Source of the DNA: Fibrobacter sp.
GTDB lineage: Bacteria > Fibrobacterota > Fibrobacteria > Fibrobacterales > Fibrobacteraceae
Direction: 5' to 3'
Length of the DNA: 64,000 bases
Assembly (NCBI GenBank): GCA_024399015.1
Contig: JAKSIC010000012.1
Coordinates: 1-64,000, forward strand
The position numbers and the translations under genes were made by a program. The first letter of the stretch is position 1, and each line of letters starts with the position of its first letter. The notes beneath the pieces are model-generated. The model did not search any database. It was not told the origin of the DNA and worked only from the letters and a program-made list of their open reading frames with translations. Below, piece by piece: positions 45,701-53,935 of the stretch.

Positions 45701-46606
45701 GCTGGGAACCATGGCTCCGTAGACGAACATGGAAATGTCTTCGCCCTTGTTGCTGAGCACGAGATCCGGGTCTTCGTTCTGGCGGCTGATGCCCATCCAG
45801 TGGTGCCAGAGGGTGTCCTTTGTGCTCCAGGTGTAGCCCAGTGCCTCGGATTCAAACTTCTGCACTCGCTCCGGGGAAAGTTCCGGACCGTTTTCGGAAG
45901 ATTCTTCCATCATTTCGAATCCGGCAAAGAACTCCTTCCATTCTTCCTTCAGGGCGCCCTGGGCAGGGACATTGTCCGTTGCGGAAAGGGTCAGGGAGTA
46001 AACGTGGTTGCCTGCGCCGGTCACGAGACCTACGGCTTCGTAGGGGGTGTCATAGCGCTTGCCGGCTACGTCGAAGAATGCGCCTGTGGATCCGAAGGCT
46101 TCCTCGGGATAGGTTTCCGTGAGAGTCGCCTTCTTGCCGCTGCTTTCGAAGGCCTGCATTTCCATCTGAGCGCGGTCCATCAAGCGCATGGGTTCGCCCT
46201 TGGGCAGTTCCACCTCGATAAGCACGGCGCGTCTGCCGGTGCCTGCGTTATAGAATTCGTAGGGAACACCGCTTTCGCCGTCGGCAGGTCCGCTGATCAA
46301 GGTCCAGCCTTCGCCTCCGTTGGGTGGGTTAAAGCTGAAGAAGTCGGAACTGACGGAACCGGCCTTGGCGGTTCGGGCGGCACTTTGTCCGCTTTCGCCG
46401 TTTTTGGCTGATTTTGCAGAATTTGCAGAAACAGCGGGGGAGGAATCGTAGTCCCCGAAATAGTCGTCGGCTACATTGGTGGTTCCGGAATTATCGGATT
46501 TCGGGTCGACCTCGGTAAGCGGTTGACCGTTTCCTGCACAGGATACCAAAAAAAACAGTCCGAAAACAGGGACAAGACGGAAAATTTTGTGATTAAAGTG
46601 ACTCAT
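42740..46606 (-). CDS. Large lipoprotein with TPR, DUF3857 and transglutaminase-like domains
   Basis: 1288 aa. Lipobox LVSC (Cys23), so probably lipid-anchored at an envelope membrane. Residues 25-85 are a Ser/Ala/Asp linker. About 85-400 contain two similar beta-rich segments. TPR repeats span about 420-690 (ALSYFERANKMDPEEPLYLINCG, ALRYTPNNPEYVINLSDALW and so on). A DUF3857 domain follows (about 735-900), and then a transglutaminase-like fold (about 930-1060) with Cys about 982 in HRGDCKDMALLL, His about 1020 in FNHMIL and Asp about 1037 in WVDATD, a complete triad. DUF3857-transglutaminase proteins are common in Bacteroidetes and relatives; the reaction is not known. Confidence 0.83.
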   Translation of the reverse strand: MSHFNHKIFRLVPVFGLFFLVSCAGNGQPLTEVDPKSDNSGTTNVADDYFGDYDSSPAVSANSAKSAKNGESGQSAARTAKAGSVSSDFFSFNPPNGGEGWTLISGPADGESGVPYEFYNAGTGRRAVLIEVELPKGEPMRLMDRAQMEMQAFESSGKKATLTETYPEEAFGSTGAFFDVAGKRYDTPYEAVGLVTGAGNHVYSLTLSATDNVPAQGALKEEWKEFFAGFEMMEESSENGPELSPERVQKFESEALGYTWSTKDTLWHHWMGISRQNEDPDLVLSNKGEDISMFVYGAMVPSDVVNQNDLFKVLLTRLGVDYTNPTMDIRRVKVGNQYAQEFTLTHTVNKFDFAYKGRYFYEDGRGILVVTWTQGINQKKYGKIMDNAIEGLTVKAKPAVETADGESAKKQAKFNAAIMSQVGLLRLLENQPLVALSYFERANKMDPEEPLYLINCGFIYQMKELYGPGISHFESQKELVRKSGQLLSILGEMYEALFDYGRARECAEAALRYTPNNPEYVINLSDALWGLGQRNQSLIVVQRLYDTQPSARLGIYLAKTYMGLDQYAEAVDVLYAVRGRFGMSVELGTTLMDALMFLGRFEEARAISEETLAKDKNDYKIWTMQGKILFYSRNYRDAEKSLTKALALKPDNEDAKSFLSATKAFLGKADNRTLQKPIDPVEARTADLKTLLRPEAKAEATEGDFPAVIHYRKESLKAEKGANWTRTEEMFMEILDIRGAAIYREFTFDFLPGFDRIYINALEVYDSNMKLKQKVNLNGVYITYATEIGGGNESQTAHFPLQELEPGDFVYMQYSRTNIENKGMIPFTNFVSSKDVPVGEASFRIFADKERFVTEEYGPLEKQDIKGGVEWKITNPVVIRKELYMPVYRDFGAGLMLTGKQEWKDVGEDYQNLIKHQFKQAVSVREKAFEVRGNKIGDEAVKALIRFVRQDIRYRDIRFGGHSLIPQTAEVTLKEHRGDCKDMALLLKEMLATIGVKSYLTAIHLTEEGFEQLPTIQQFNHMILYIPKQDKISEMWVDATDKTGNDRPVPLDMEGKVALVIDDDNSHVVTTPILEDNQEHQISVDHRLFIGNDGDCEFRDSVALTGKFGSVMRNRFYGRDIKDQEKLMEEFLMTGIPDVNIGNLKIENLADFNKPLVLIVTYASKAYFGQGGSELKGRFPNVWERSLFKLPKVTKRHHPIRMPHETQFSYSLSVKAAKGREVSVAGPKAMNREPDYVSFEKGCAEGVNAQNCIKWTTFALYADPSEYEKIREEWSYLLSETSPMIMVK

Positions 46607-46652
46607 AACCCAATAAATGCAAAATTTTTTCTAAAAAGACCTACTCAACTGA

Positions 46653-47753
<1,101 letters not shown>

Positions 47754-47756
47754 TAA

Positions 47757-47862
47757 TTTCGCAAGGCGAATGAAGCGCGAGTGCTCGCACTCGCATTTCT
47801 GAGCCGAGAAATTAAACTTGCGTAGCAAGTAATTCTTTTAGCTTAACAGCTTAATTAAATAC
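47757..47862 (+). repeat. Hairpin array after gapA
   Basis: Successive small stems: TTCGC-AAG-GCGAA, GAGTGC-TC-GCACTC, AATTTCT..AGAAATT around GAGCCG, and ACTTGC-GTA-GCAAGT. Stems differ from each other; the linker GAGCCGA recurs in the arrays at 61455 and 56338. Confidence 0.55.
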
Positions 47863-47867
47863 TTAAA

Positions 47868-47900
47868 GGAAGACCTCGCTGAAAAGCGAGGTCTTTCTTT
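47868..47900 (+). terminator. gapA terminator
   Basis: AAGACCTCGCT-GAAA-AGCGAGGTCTT followed by TCTTTTT. Confidence 0.8.
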
Positions 47901-47921
47901 TTATACAGGCAAAACTTGCAA

Positions 47922-47957
47922 AAAAAAACTCCCAGTCGCAAGACCGGGAGTTCTTTA
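47922..47957 (-). terminator. Terminator of the small acidic protein gene
   Basis: ACTCCCAGTC/GACCGGGAGT stem with an A/C mismatch; on the minus strand it is followed by eight T. Confidence 0.7.
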
Positions 47958-47979
47958 AATTCACAGAACGGAATTGAGA

Positions 47980-48189
47980 CTAGCCTTCGTAGTCTTCGCC
48001 ACCGCCCCAACCGTCGATGTCGGAGCCTGCGCGGCCGAGAGTTGCACCGCCGAGGATTTCGTCAATGCCCTTGTCTTCGGATTCATCCTCTTCTTCTTCG
48101 AAGATGGAGGATTCATCAAGTTCGGTATCTTCGTTAGGTACGATCGGTTCGTTATCCAAATCGTCGTTGCTAGCTTTCTTTCTTGCCAT
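47980..48189 (-). CDS. Small acidic protein of unknown function
   Basis: 69 aa: a short basic start (MARKKAS), then a very acidic middle (residues 9-42, including FEEEEDESEDKG), then a Gly-rich end (GGATLGRAG, GWGGGEDYEG). Probably disordered. GGAG lies 9 nt before the ATG and a terminator follows 22 bp after the stop, so it is a real transcription unit. No family recognised. Confidence 0.6.
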   Translation of the reverse strand: MARKKASNDDLDNEPIVPNEDTELDESSIFEEEEDESEDKGIDEILGGATLGRAGSDIDGWGGGEDYEG

Positions 48190-48338
48190 GAACTATACTC
48201 CTTTCAGATGGCGTTCCGTATTTCTTATCGCTATAGTAATATATTTTTGTCAAAAAAGAATCAATCTTCATAAAAAAAAGTGATTTTTTTTGATGAAAGA
48301 CGGTCGCCCGGCTGAAAAATTTCTTTAAACTGGGACTT

Positions 48339-49604
48339 TTAACCTCGTACCTGGCCGTTTCCGCGGAGAATCCACTTGTAAGTGCAGAGGCTTTCCACAC
48401 CCATGGGGCCGCGAGCATGGATCTTGTCGGTACTGATGCCCACTTCTGCGCCCAGCCCGTATTCGCCACCGTCCGCGAAGCGGGTGCTGGCGTTCAACAT
48501 GACGCTGCTGGAATCCACGTTGGCGGCAAAGTAGTCCTGTGCTGCGGCGTCTTCGGAAACGATGGCTTCCGTGTGGCGGCTGCTGTACTTTTCAATGTGT
48601 TCGCAGGCTTCCTCGACACCGTCCACGAACTTGACGCTGGACTTCAGGGCCAGGTATTCATGATGGTAGTTGCTTTCGTCGCCGATGTCGGTAACGTTGG
48701 GCAGTTCCTTGACGCATTCTGCGTTGCCGTAGAATTCCACACCCTTGTCCTGGAGAGCCTTCACCAAGTCCAGCACGGCGGCCTTGTCCAGGTGACGGTC
48801 GAACAGTACGCATTCCATGGCGTTGCAAACGCCGGTACGCTGGGTCTTTGCGTTAATAAGGATGTTCTTTGCCTTGGTGAGGTCGGCAGCCTTGTCGATA
48901 TAGACATGGCAAATGCCGTTGAAATGCTTGATCACAGGAATCTTGCTCTGATCGACCACGGCGCGGATGAGGCGTTCGCCACCGCGGGGGATAACCAGGT
49001 CCAGGTAGTCGTTCATCTGGAGCAACTTGGTCACAAGAGCGTGGTCCGGGTTTTCCACCAGCTGTACGGCGTCGGCGTCGATACCGCATTCCGTGAGGGC
49101 GCTGCGGAAGATGCCTGCCAGAATCTGGGATGACTTGAGGGATTCCTTTCCGCCGCGGAGCACCACTGCGTTGCCGGACTTGAAGCAGAGGCAAGCGCCG
49201 TCGATGGTGACGTTGGGGCGGCTTTCGTAGATAAAGAAGATGGAACCCATGGGCACTGCGACGCGGCTGATGTTGATGCCGTTCTTCAGTTCGCGGGATT
49301 CCAGGACGCGGCCCAGCGGGTCGGCGAAGGCGGCGATTTCTTCGGCACCCTTGGCCATGGCTTCGATGCGGGCGTCGTTCAAAGTCAAGCGGTCCATCAT
49401 GGAGTCGCTGATCTTGCCTGCGCTAGCTTCAAGGTCAATCTTGTTGGCGTCGAGGATGGCTTCCTTCTGCTGGCGGAGCTTTGCTGCCACCAGGTTCAGG
49501 GCTGCGTTACGGCTTTCGGCGCTCAAGGTACGGAGGCCGCGGGATGCCTTTCTGGCGTTCTTGGCCAGAGTTTCGGCGTAAACTTCAATATCTTCGATAT
49601 TCAT
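48339..49604 (-). CDS. proA: Glutamate-5-semialdehyde dehydrogenase (gamma-glutamyl phosphate reductase)
   Basis: 421 aa. It reduces gamma-glutamyl phosphate in proline synthesis. Family blocks: NRVAVPMGSIFFIYESRPNVTIDGACLCFKSGNAVVLRGG-like stretch (about 92-135), IPRGGERLIRAVV (about 195), HFNGICHVYID (about 220) and RTGVCNAMECVLF (about 253) with the catalytic Cys. The C-terminal RFADGGEYGLGAEVGISTDK is typical. proB is not adjacent. No SD; TATATT ends 7 nt before the start. Confidence 0.96.
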   Translation of the reverse strand: MNIEDIEVYAETLAKNARKASRGLRTLSAESRNAALNLVAAKLRQQKEAILDANKIDLEASAGKISDSMMDRLTLNDARIEAMAKGAEEIAAFADPLGRVLESRELKNGINISRVAVPMGSIFFIYESRPNVTIDGACLCFKSGNAVVLRGGKESLKSSQILAGIFRSALTECGIDADAVQLVENPDHALVTKLLQMNDYLDLVIPRGGERLIRAVVDQSKIPVIKHFNGICHVYIDKAADLTKAKNILINAKTQRTGVCNAMECVLFDRHLDKAAVLDLVKALQDKGVEFYGNAECVKELPNVTDIGDESNYHHEYLALKSSVKFVDGVEEACEHIEKYSSRHTEAIVSEDAAAQDYFAANVDSSSVMLNASTRFADGGEYGLGAEVGISTDKIHARGPMGVESLCTYKWILRGNGQVRG

Positions 49605-49611
49605 GGGCGTA

Positions 49612-49617
49612 AATATA
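49612..49617 (-). promoter_or_regulatory. proA: TATATT element of proA
   Basis: Ends 7 nt before ATG 49604; the transcript would be leaderless or nearly so. Confidence 0.45.
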
Positions 49618-49716
49618 GATAATAGGGGAGGAAATTACTCCAATTTGGAATAAAGTTTGAGTTGAAAAAATGGGCGTCCGCTTGATTTTCATCACATTTA
49701 AGTGTATTTTATTATT

Positions 49717-49823
49717 ACAGGTTTGTTGTTACTTGCGACATGGGCTAGTAGTCGCTGGGTATCGGACTTGGGTGCTTAGACTCGGTGTTGTTTTCTCTCT
49801 CATGCAACGCCGAGTCTCTTTTG
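49717..49823 (+). ncRNA. Candidate small RNA with its own promoter and terminator
   Basis: TTGATT (49682-49687), a 17-bp spacer and TATTTT (49705-49710) form a sigma70-type promoter. About 107 nt follow with a GCGAC/GTCGC stem (49735-49739 with 49751-49755) and a 13-bp terminator stem (49778-49790 with 49805-49817, one G-T pair) ended by TTTTGTTTT. No open reading frame of note lies inside. I do not recognise an RNA family. Confidence 0.4.
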
Positions 49824-49842
49824 TTTTATCAAACTAATCCTG

Positions 49843-49895
49843 TTCGGCTCGGAAATGCAAAAGTAAACTTTTGCGCTTCACTCGCCTCCAAGTCT
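49843..49895 (+). repeat. Hairpin-array unit between the RNA candidate and the GH2 gene
   Basis: GCAAAAGT-AA-ACTTTTGC hairpin flanked by GTTCGGCTCGGAAAT and GCTTCACTCGCCTCC, linker words shared with the arrays at 58551 and 47757. Confidence 0.55.
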
Positions 49896-49908
49896 TTTTT
49901 TTACAAAC

Positions 49909-49943
49909 TAAAAAAGACCGCGGAAAATCCCGCGGCCTTTTAA
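49909..49943 (-). terminator. Terminator of the GH2 gene
   Basis: AAAAGaCCGCGG/CCGCGGcCTTTT stem around AAAATC; T-run on both strands. Confidence 0.75.
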
Positions 49944-49961
49944 TTTTCAACCTTTTCGCTA

Positions 49962-52811
49962 TTACAGCAGGTCCACGATCTTGGAGAACAATGCGTCAGC
50001 CAGAGCGTTGGTTTCGAGACCTTCGAAAACGTTGAACTGGTTGAACATGATCTTGCCCTTGCCGAACGGATAGAGCTGCAGGTCTGCGCCGGTCTTGACT
50101 TCGCCATCCTTGAAGGCGATGTCGCGAGCGAACACGGTTGCACCCGGAAGTTCGTTCAGGGAGATGCTGGGCATCACTGCTGCGGCCATGTGGTCGAGAA
50201 CTGCGGAGTCGCCGAACACGCTTGCCAACGGGGAACCCTTCGGCAGGTAGTGCAATGCAAGTTCGTTTGCACCAGTGCTCCAGTGGGATTCGATGGTGCT
50301 TTCGAAGTGATGGCTCTGGTTCAAGAAGTCGATATCTTCCTGGGTCATGTCGGAGAGCAGCAAGGTCTTGCCGCCGTTCTTGGTGACGTCCACAATCTTG
50401 TCCAAAATTTCATCGGGCCAAGAGCTGAGGTTTGCAGTGAAGATAATTTGTTCGGGACCGTTGAGGGCGACCAATGCATCGCTGGATTCTTCGCAGTTAT
50501 CCAGGAAGCAAACTTTCTTTTCTGCGCTGCCAACGTCGGCCTGGTCGATAACAAGCAGGTCTTCGGTAGAAGAATGGATTGCCTTGCCGTCGTCGATCAA
50601 GGTCACCTTGATCTGGTACTTGCCCACGTTGCGGGGAGCCATCATGGTGCAGATGCCGAGCTGAGTAAGGCTGGTCTTGCCGGCCGGTTCTTCCGGTTCC
50701 ATGGTCTGGCTGGAAAGTTCCTTGCCCTGTGCGTCCAGCAACTTCACTTCAACAGAAACGTCTTCGTAACGCTTGTTGTTCAACAAAGTAATCTGGAAGC
50801 TGACTTCGCTCTGCGGTGCGACCACATGTTCCAGTTCGCTAACGAGTGCGCGGCTGGGAGTGGTGATTTCGCTGATGAATTCTTCGAAGCCCTTGGACTT
50901 ACGGTTTTCGTCGTTCAAGCCGCTGAAGTCGGTGCTGCAGTCTGCCCAGTGATCCAGGAAGAAACCTGCGATCTGCGGGTTGCTCTGGAATGCGGTAATC
51001 TGGTCGAGCTTACTCTTAAGTGCGATGCGGCGTGCATCGGCATTGAATTCCTTGTAGGACTTCCAGATGGAGAGGTCGCTTTCCACAAAGGATTCCACAG
51101 CCTTGATGAAGGTCTTGATTGCCTTCTGGTTCTTGGCGGCGCGCGGACCTTCGATGTTGGTTGCGTCTGCCGGAAGGAGGGTGTGGTTCTTCAAGGTCAC
51201 CAGCATCTTGTTGGAAATATCGCTGGCTACATTTTCTTCTTCATCCTGGAACACTGCGTCACCGAGGCCTGCATCCGGAACCATCAGTTCTTCGTTGTCG
51301 CGATCGAAGCTGTGGGCGAGGTAGTGGCTGTAGGTAGCGCTGGGGTTCATACGCGGGTTCACGCGGAGTGTTGCGTAGGTCGAAATGCGGTCCACGGTAA
51401 CAGGCAGGAGCTTACCGGTATCCTTGCGGAAGTTGCCTTCGTTATCGAGGTAGATGGAGTTCAGGTTGCTGATCACCGGACGGGTCATGTCCACCGGGCT
51501 GATTGCGTTCAGCATCTTGTTGCCGTTCTGCAGCAGGAAGGTACCGTTTTCGGAACCGAGAACCCAAACGCCGATAGACGGATGGTTGTGCTGTTCCTTG
51601 ACAATGTCGTTGATCAGCTTCTTTGCGATTTCCAGACCTTCGGCGGTAGAACGCATGGTGTGGATCGGGAATTCCTGGAACACGATGAGGCCCATCTTGT
51701 CGCAGAGGTCCAAGGCTTCTTCGGTAAGCGGTGCGCCGCAGGAACGGATGGCGTTGAAGCCTGCGTCCTTGATGGCCTTGAGGTCCTTTTCCAACTTTTC
51801 GTTCTTGTAGGTCCAAAGGCCGCCCTTGCTCCACTGCTGGTTGTAGCTGATACCCTGGATCTTGAGAATCTGGTCGTTCAGGTAGTAGTCACCCTTGAGG
51901 CAGTCGAACTTGCGGAAACCGAAAGTGCGGACAACGGGGAATGCGTATTCGGGACGCTTGACTTCCTTGCCGTCCTTTTCCTTGCCGGCCTTGATTTCCA
52001 TCTGGAATTCAATAGCGTAGACATTGGGATGGTCCGGGCTCCACTGGAAGTGGTCCTTCTTGAGATCCTTGACTTCGAACACGTAGCGCTGGGTGGCGTT
52101 TTCCTTGTCCAGCTTGATATTGTCGATGAAATGTTCGTAGACGTCGCCGGCCGGGTTCTTCATAAGGACGCGGAGGCGGGTCTGGAAACCACGGGGGTTG
52201 TTGAAGCTGACTTCGCAAGCCACGCGGTCCTGGTCCATGTCCGGTTCGACGCGGACGTGGTCGATAAATGCTGCGGTACCCTGGATGAGGTCCACGTTGC
52301 CGATGATGCCGCCGTACGGATACTGGTTCCAGGGGAGGCCAACCGGCATTTCGCTGGGGTGAACGTAACGGTCGTCTGCGCCTTCCTTGGATTCGCGGCC
52401 GAAGTCGATACGGCTGTTGGAGGCGCCCATGTTGGCGACACGTACGCAAAGAATGTTTTCTTCGCCGATCTTCAAAGCCTTCTGGGTTTCGATGACGAAG
52501 GGAGTGTAGGCGCCGAAGTGGGTGCCGAGGAACTTACCATTGAGCCAAATGGTGGCGTGGGTGGCAATGCGGTCGAAACGCAAGAAGATACGCTTGGTAA
52601 CCTGCTTTTCGTCTTCGATGGTAAAACGCTTAAAATAATAGGCGCAATCTTGGGACATCAAAAGCTTGTCGAAGTCACGTTCCCAGATGTGGGGGACTTG
52701 GACGTTTTCGGTGCTTTCAGGATAAGTTGCATACCAACGGTTGGAGATGCCCTGGTCTTCGGTGTCCCAGATCATTTGCCATTCGCCGTTCAGGCTCGTA
52801 ATTTTGCTCAT
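49962..52811 (-). CDS. Glycoside hydrolase family 2 protein, cytoplasmic, with altered catalytic motifs
   Basis: 949 aa, no signal peptide. Domain order is that of GH2: a jelly-roll sugar-binding domain (about 5-185, with YYFKRF, RFDRIATHATIWLNGKFLG and PYGGIIGNVDLI), an Ig-like domain (about 190-300), a TIM barrel (about 305-600) and C-terminal beta domains (about 680-780). The final 150 residues form a GATase-like domain ending GKIMFNQFNVFEGLETNALADALF. The acid/base Glu is present (Glu421, in VLGSENG, where Asn-Glu is usual). At the nucleophile position, 92 residues later, the sequence is MVPDAGLGDA: Asp513 stands where Glu is expected. Substrate and activity are uncertain. Confidence 0.82.
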   Translation of the reverse strand: MSKITSLNGEWQMIWDTEDQGISNRWYATYPESTENVQVPHIWERDFDKLLMSQDCAYYFKRFTIEDEKQVTKRIFLRFDRIATHATIWLNGKFLGTHFGAYTPFVIETQKALKIGEENILCVRVANMGASNSRIDFGRESKEGADDRYVHPSEMPVGLPWNQYPYGGIIGNVDLIQGTAAFIDHVRVEPDMDQDRVACEVSFNNPRGFQTRLRVLMKNPAGDVYEHFIDNIKLDKENATQRYVFEVKDLKKDHFQWSPDHPNVYAIEFQMEIKAGKEKDGKEVKRPEYAFPVVRTFGFRKFDCLKGDYYLNDQILKIQGISYNQQWSKGGLWTYKNEKLEKDLKAIKDAGFNAIRSCGAPLTEEALDLCDKMGLIVFQEFPIHTMRSTAEGLEIAKKLINDIVKEQHNHPSIGVWVLGSENGTFLLQNGNKMLNAISPVDMTRPVISNLNSIYLDNEGNFRKDTGKLLPVTVDRISTYATLRVNPRMNPSATYSHYLAHSFDRDNEELMVPDAGLGDAVFQDEEENVASDISNKMLVTLKNHTLLPADATNIEGPRAAKNQKAIKTFIKAVESFVESDLSIWKSYKEFNADARRIALKSKLDQITAFQSNPQIAGFFLDHWADCSTDFSGLNDENRKSKGFEEFISEITTPSRALVSELEHVVAPQSEVSFQITLLNNKRYEDVSVEVKLLDAQGKELSSQTMEPEEPAGKTSLTQLGICTMMAPRNVGKYQIKVTLIDDGKAIHSSTEDLLVIDQADVGSAEKKVCFLDNCEESSDALVALNGPEQIIFTANLSSWPDEILDKIVDVTKNGGKTLLLSDMTQEDIDFLNQSHHFESTIESHWSTGANELALHYLPKGSPLASVFGDSAVLDHMAAAVMPSISLNELPGATVFARDIAFKDGEVKTGADLQLYPFGKGKIMFNQFNVFEGLETNALADALFSKIVDLL

Positions 52812-52856
52812 TAGAGTGTCCTTTATAAATTTCGATGCGTAATCTAGAAAAAGAAA

Positions 52857-52946
52857 AGTGGTTAGTGGTTAGTGGTTTGTGGTTAGGTAGGCTAAATTCG
52901 CCCTATTTTGGATTTATTGAACCTCGAGCCTCGTACCTGGAACCTA
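52857..52946. repeat. Short-period repeats upstream of rplU
   Basis: TTAGTGG repeated about four times (52862-52887), then CCTCGAGCCTCGTACCTGGA-type repeats (52922-52946). The latter resemble the segment inside the methyltransferase gene at 33236-33280. Confidence 0.65.
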
Positions 52947-53017
52947 ATTTTGTTGAAAAAATGTGAAAAAGTTGAGATTTTTGCGCTCCATCCCTTTGAT
53001 TAACAACGGTTTCTTGC

Positions 53018-53023
53018 TAAATT
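53018..53023 (+). promoter_or_regulatory. TAAATTTGG element of rplU-rpmA
   Basis: Followed by a 35-nt leader with AAGGATT as SD. Confidence 0.5.
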
Positions 53024-53058
53024 TGGGATTCCAATAGCAACCTAAAAAGGATTACAAA

Positions 53059-53544
53059 ATGTATTCTATTGTTGAAACAGGTGGTTTCCAGTATAAAGTC
53101 GAACTCGGCAAGACCTACAAGGTTCCGACCATCGACGCAGCTGTTGGTTCCGAACTGGAGCTCAAGTCCGTTCTTCTTTTCGCAGGAAAAGAAGTGCAAA
53201 TCGGCACCCCTGTCCTGAATGATGCTTCCGTCAAGGTCGAAATTCTCGCCCACGACAAGTACGATACCATTATCGTTTACAAGAAGAAGCGTCGTACTCG
53301 TTACGAACGTCGTAACGGTCATCGTCAGGGCTACACCGAAGTGCTCGTAACGGAAATTCGCTCCGGCGCAGAATCTGCAGTTGTAGACTCTCAGGTTATT
53401 ACCCGCAACCGCGCTCGCGTGGCTGCCCTTGCTAAGCAGAAGGCTCAGAACAAGCCGCTCACTCGCAAGGAAAAGATCGCTCAGGGCCTTCCGAAACCGG
53501 CTAAGGTTAAGAAGAACTCTCTGCGTAAGGCTAAGGAGGCTTAA
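53059..53544 (+). CDS. rplU: Ribosomal protein L21 with C-terminal extension
   Basis: 161 aa. Residues 1-100 are a normal bL21: YSIVETGGFQYKVELGKTYKV, GTPVLNDASVKVEIL, and the 23S-binding KKKRRTRYERRNGHRQGYTEV. The family is normally about 103 aa; here about 58 extra residues follow, basic and Ala/Lys-rich (RARVAALAKQKAQNKPLTRKE and on). The extension ends at a normal stop 3 bp before rpmA, so it is a true part of the gene rather than a fusion. Confidence 0.96.
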   Translation: MYSIVETGGFQYKVELGKTYKVPTIDAAVGSELELKSVLLFAGKEVQIGTPVLNDASVKVEILAHDKYDTIIVYKKKRRTRYERRNGHRQGYTEVLVTEIRSGAESAVVDSQVITRNRARVAALAKQKAQNKPLTRKEKIAQGLPKPAKVKKNSLRKAKEA

Positions 53545-53547
53545 TCC

Positions 53548-53808
53548 ATGGCACATAAGAAAGGTCAAGGTTCTGTACGTAACGGTCGCGACTCTAACGC
53601 CAAGTATCTTGGTGTTAAGAAGTATGCTGGTGAAGTTGTCAAGGCTGGCAACATCATCGTCCGTCAGCGCGGTTCTCACTTCCACAGCGGCAAGAATGTC
53701 GGCATGGGCAAGGACTTCACCTTGTTCTCCCTCATTGATGGCGTTGTAAAGTTCGAACGTCTCGACGCAAAGCGTCAGAAGGTCTCTGTCTACGCTGAAG
53801 AAAATTAA
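53548..53808 (+). CDS. rpmA: Ribosomal protein L27
   Basis: 86 aa, 3 bp after rplU, the usual gene pair. [24 protein letters not shown] at the N-terminus reaches the peptidyl transferase centre in bL27; [22 protein letters not shown] is the conserved core. No N-terminal extension of the Firmicutes type, so no processing is expected. A strong terminator follows. Confidence 0.97.
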   Translation: MAHKKGQGSVRNGRDSNAKYLGVKKYAGEVVKAGNIIVRQRGSHFHSGKNVGMGKDFTLFSLIDGVVKFERLDAKRQKVSVYAEEN

Positions 53809-53841
53809 GTTTTTCTTTTTGTAGACTAACTTTTGAGTTTT

Positions 53842-53875
53842 AAAGAACCTCCTCTCGGGGAGGTTCTTTAATTTT
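53842..53875 (+). terminator. rplU-rpmA terminator
   Basis: AAAGAACCTCC-TCTCG-GGGAGGTTCTTT followed by AATTTT. Confidence 0.85.
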
Positions 53876-53921
53876 ATGGCTATCCGCAGGGGTGGCCTTA
53901 TTTTTCATATCGGGTTTTTGC

Positions 53922-53927
53922 TAGATT
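53922..53927 (+). promoter_or_regulatory. TAGATT element of the SUMF1-like lipoprotein gene
   Basis: Ends 8 nt before ATG 53936; no SD. Confidence 0.4.
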
Positions 53928-53935
53928 ATAGTCCG

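Noticed and set aside
43349-46411. Open frame of 1020 codons opposite the TPR/transglutaminase lipoprotein gene
   Set aside because: It lies wholly antisense to a gene with a lipobox, TPRs and a catalytic triad; its translation has no domain and no SD. It comes from codon bias that keeps the opposite strand open.
50190-52814. Open frame of 874 codons opposite the GH2 gene
   Set aside because: Same reason: low-complexity Val/Asp/Gly-rich product with no family, antisense to a clear GH2 gene.
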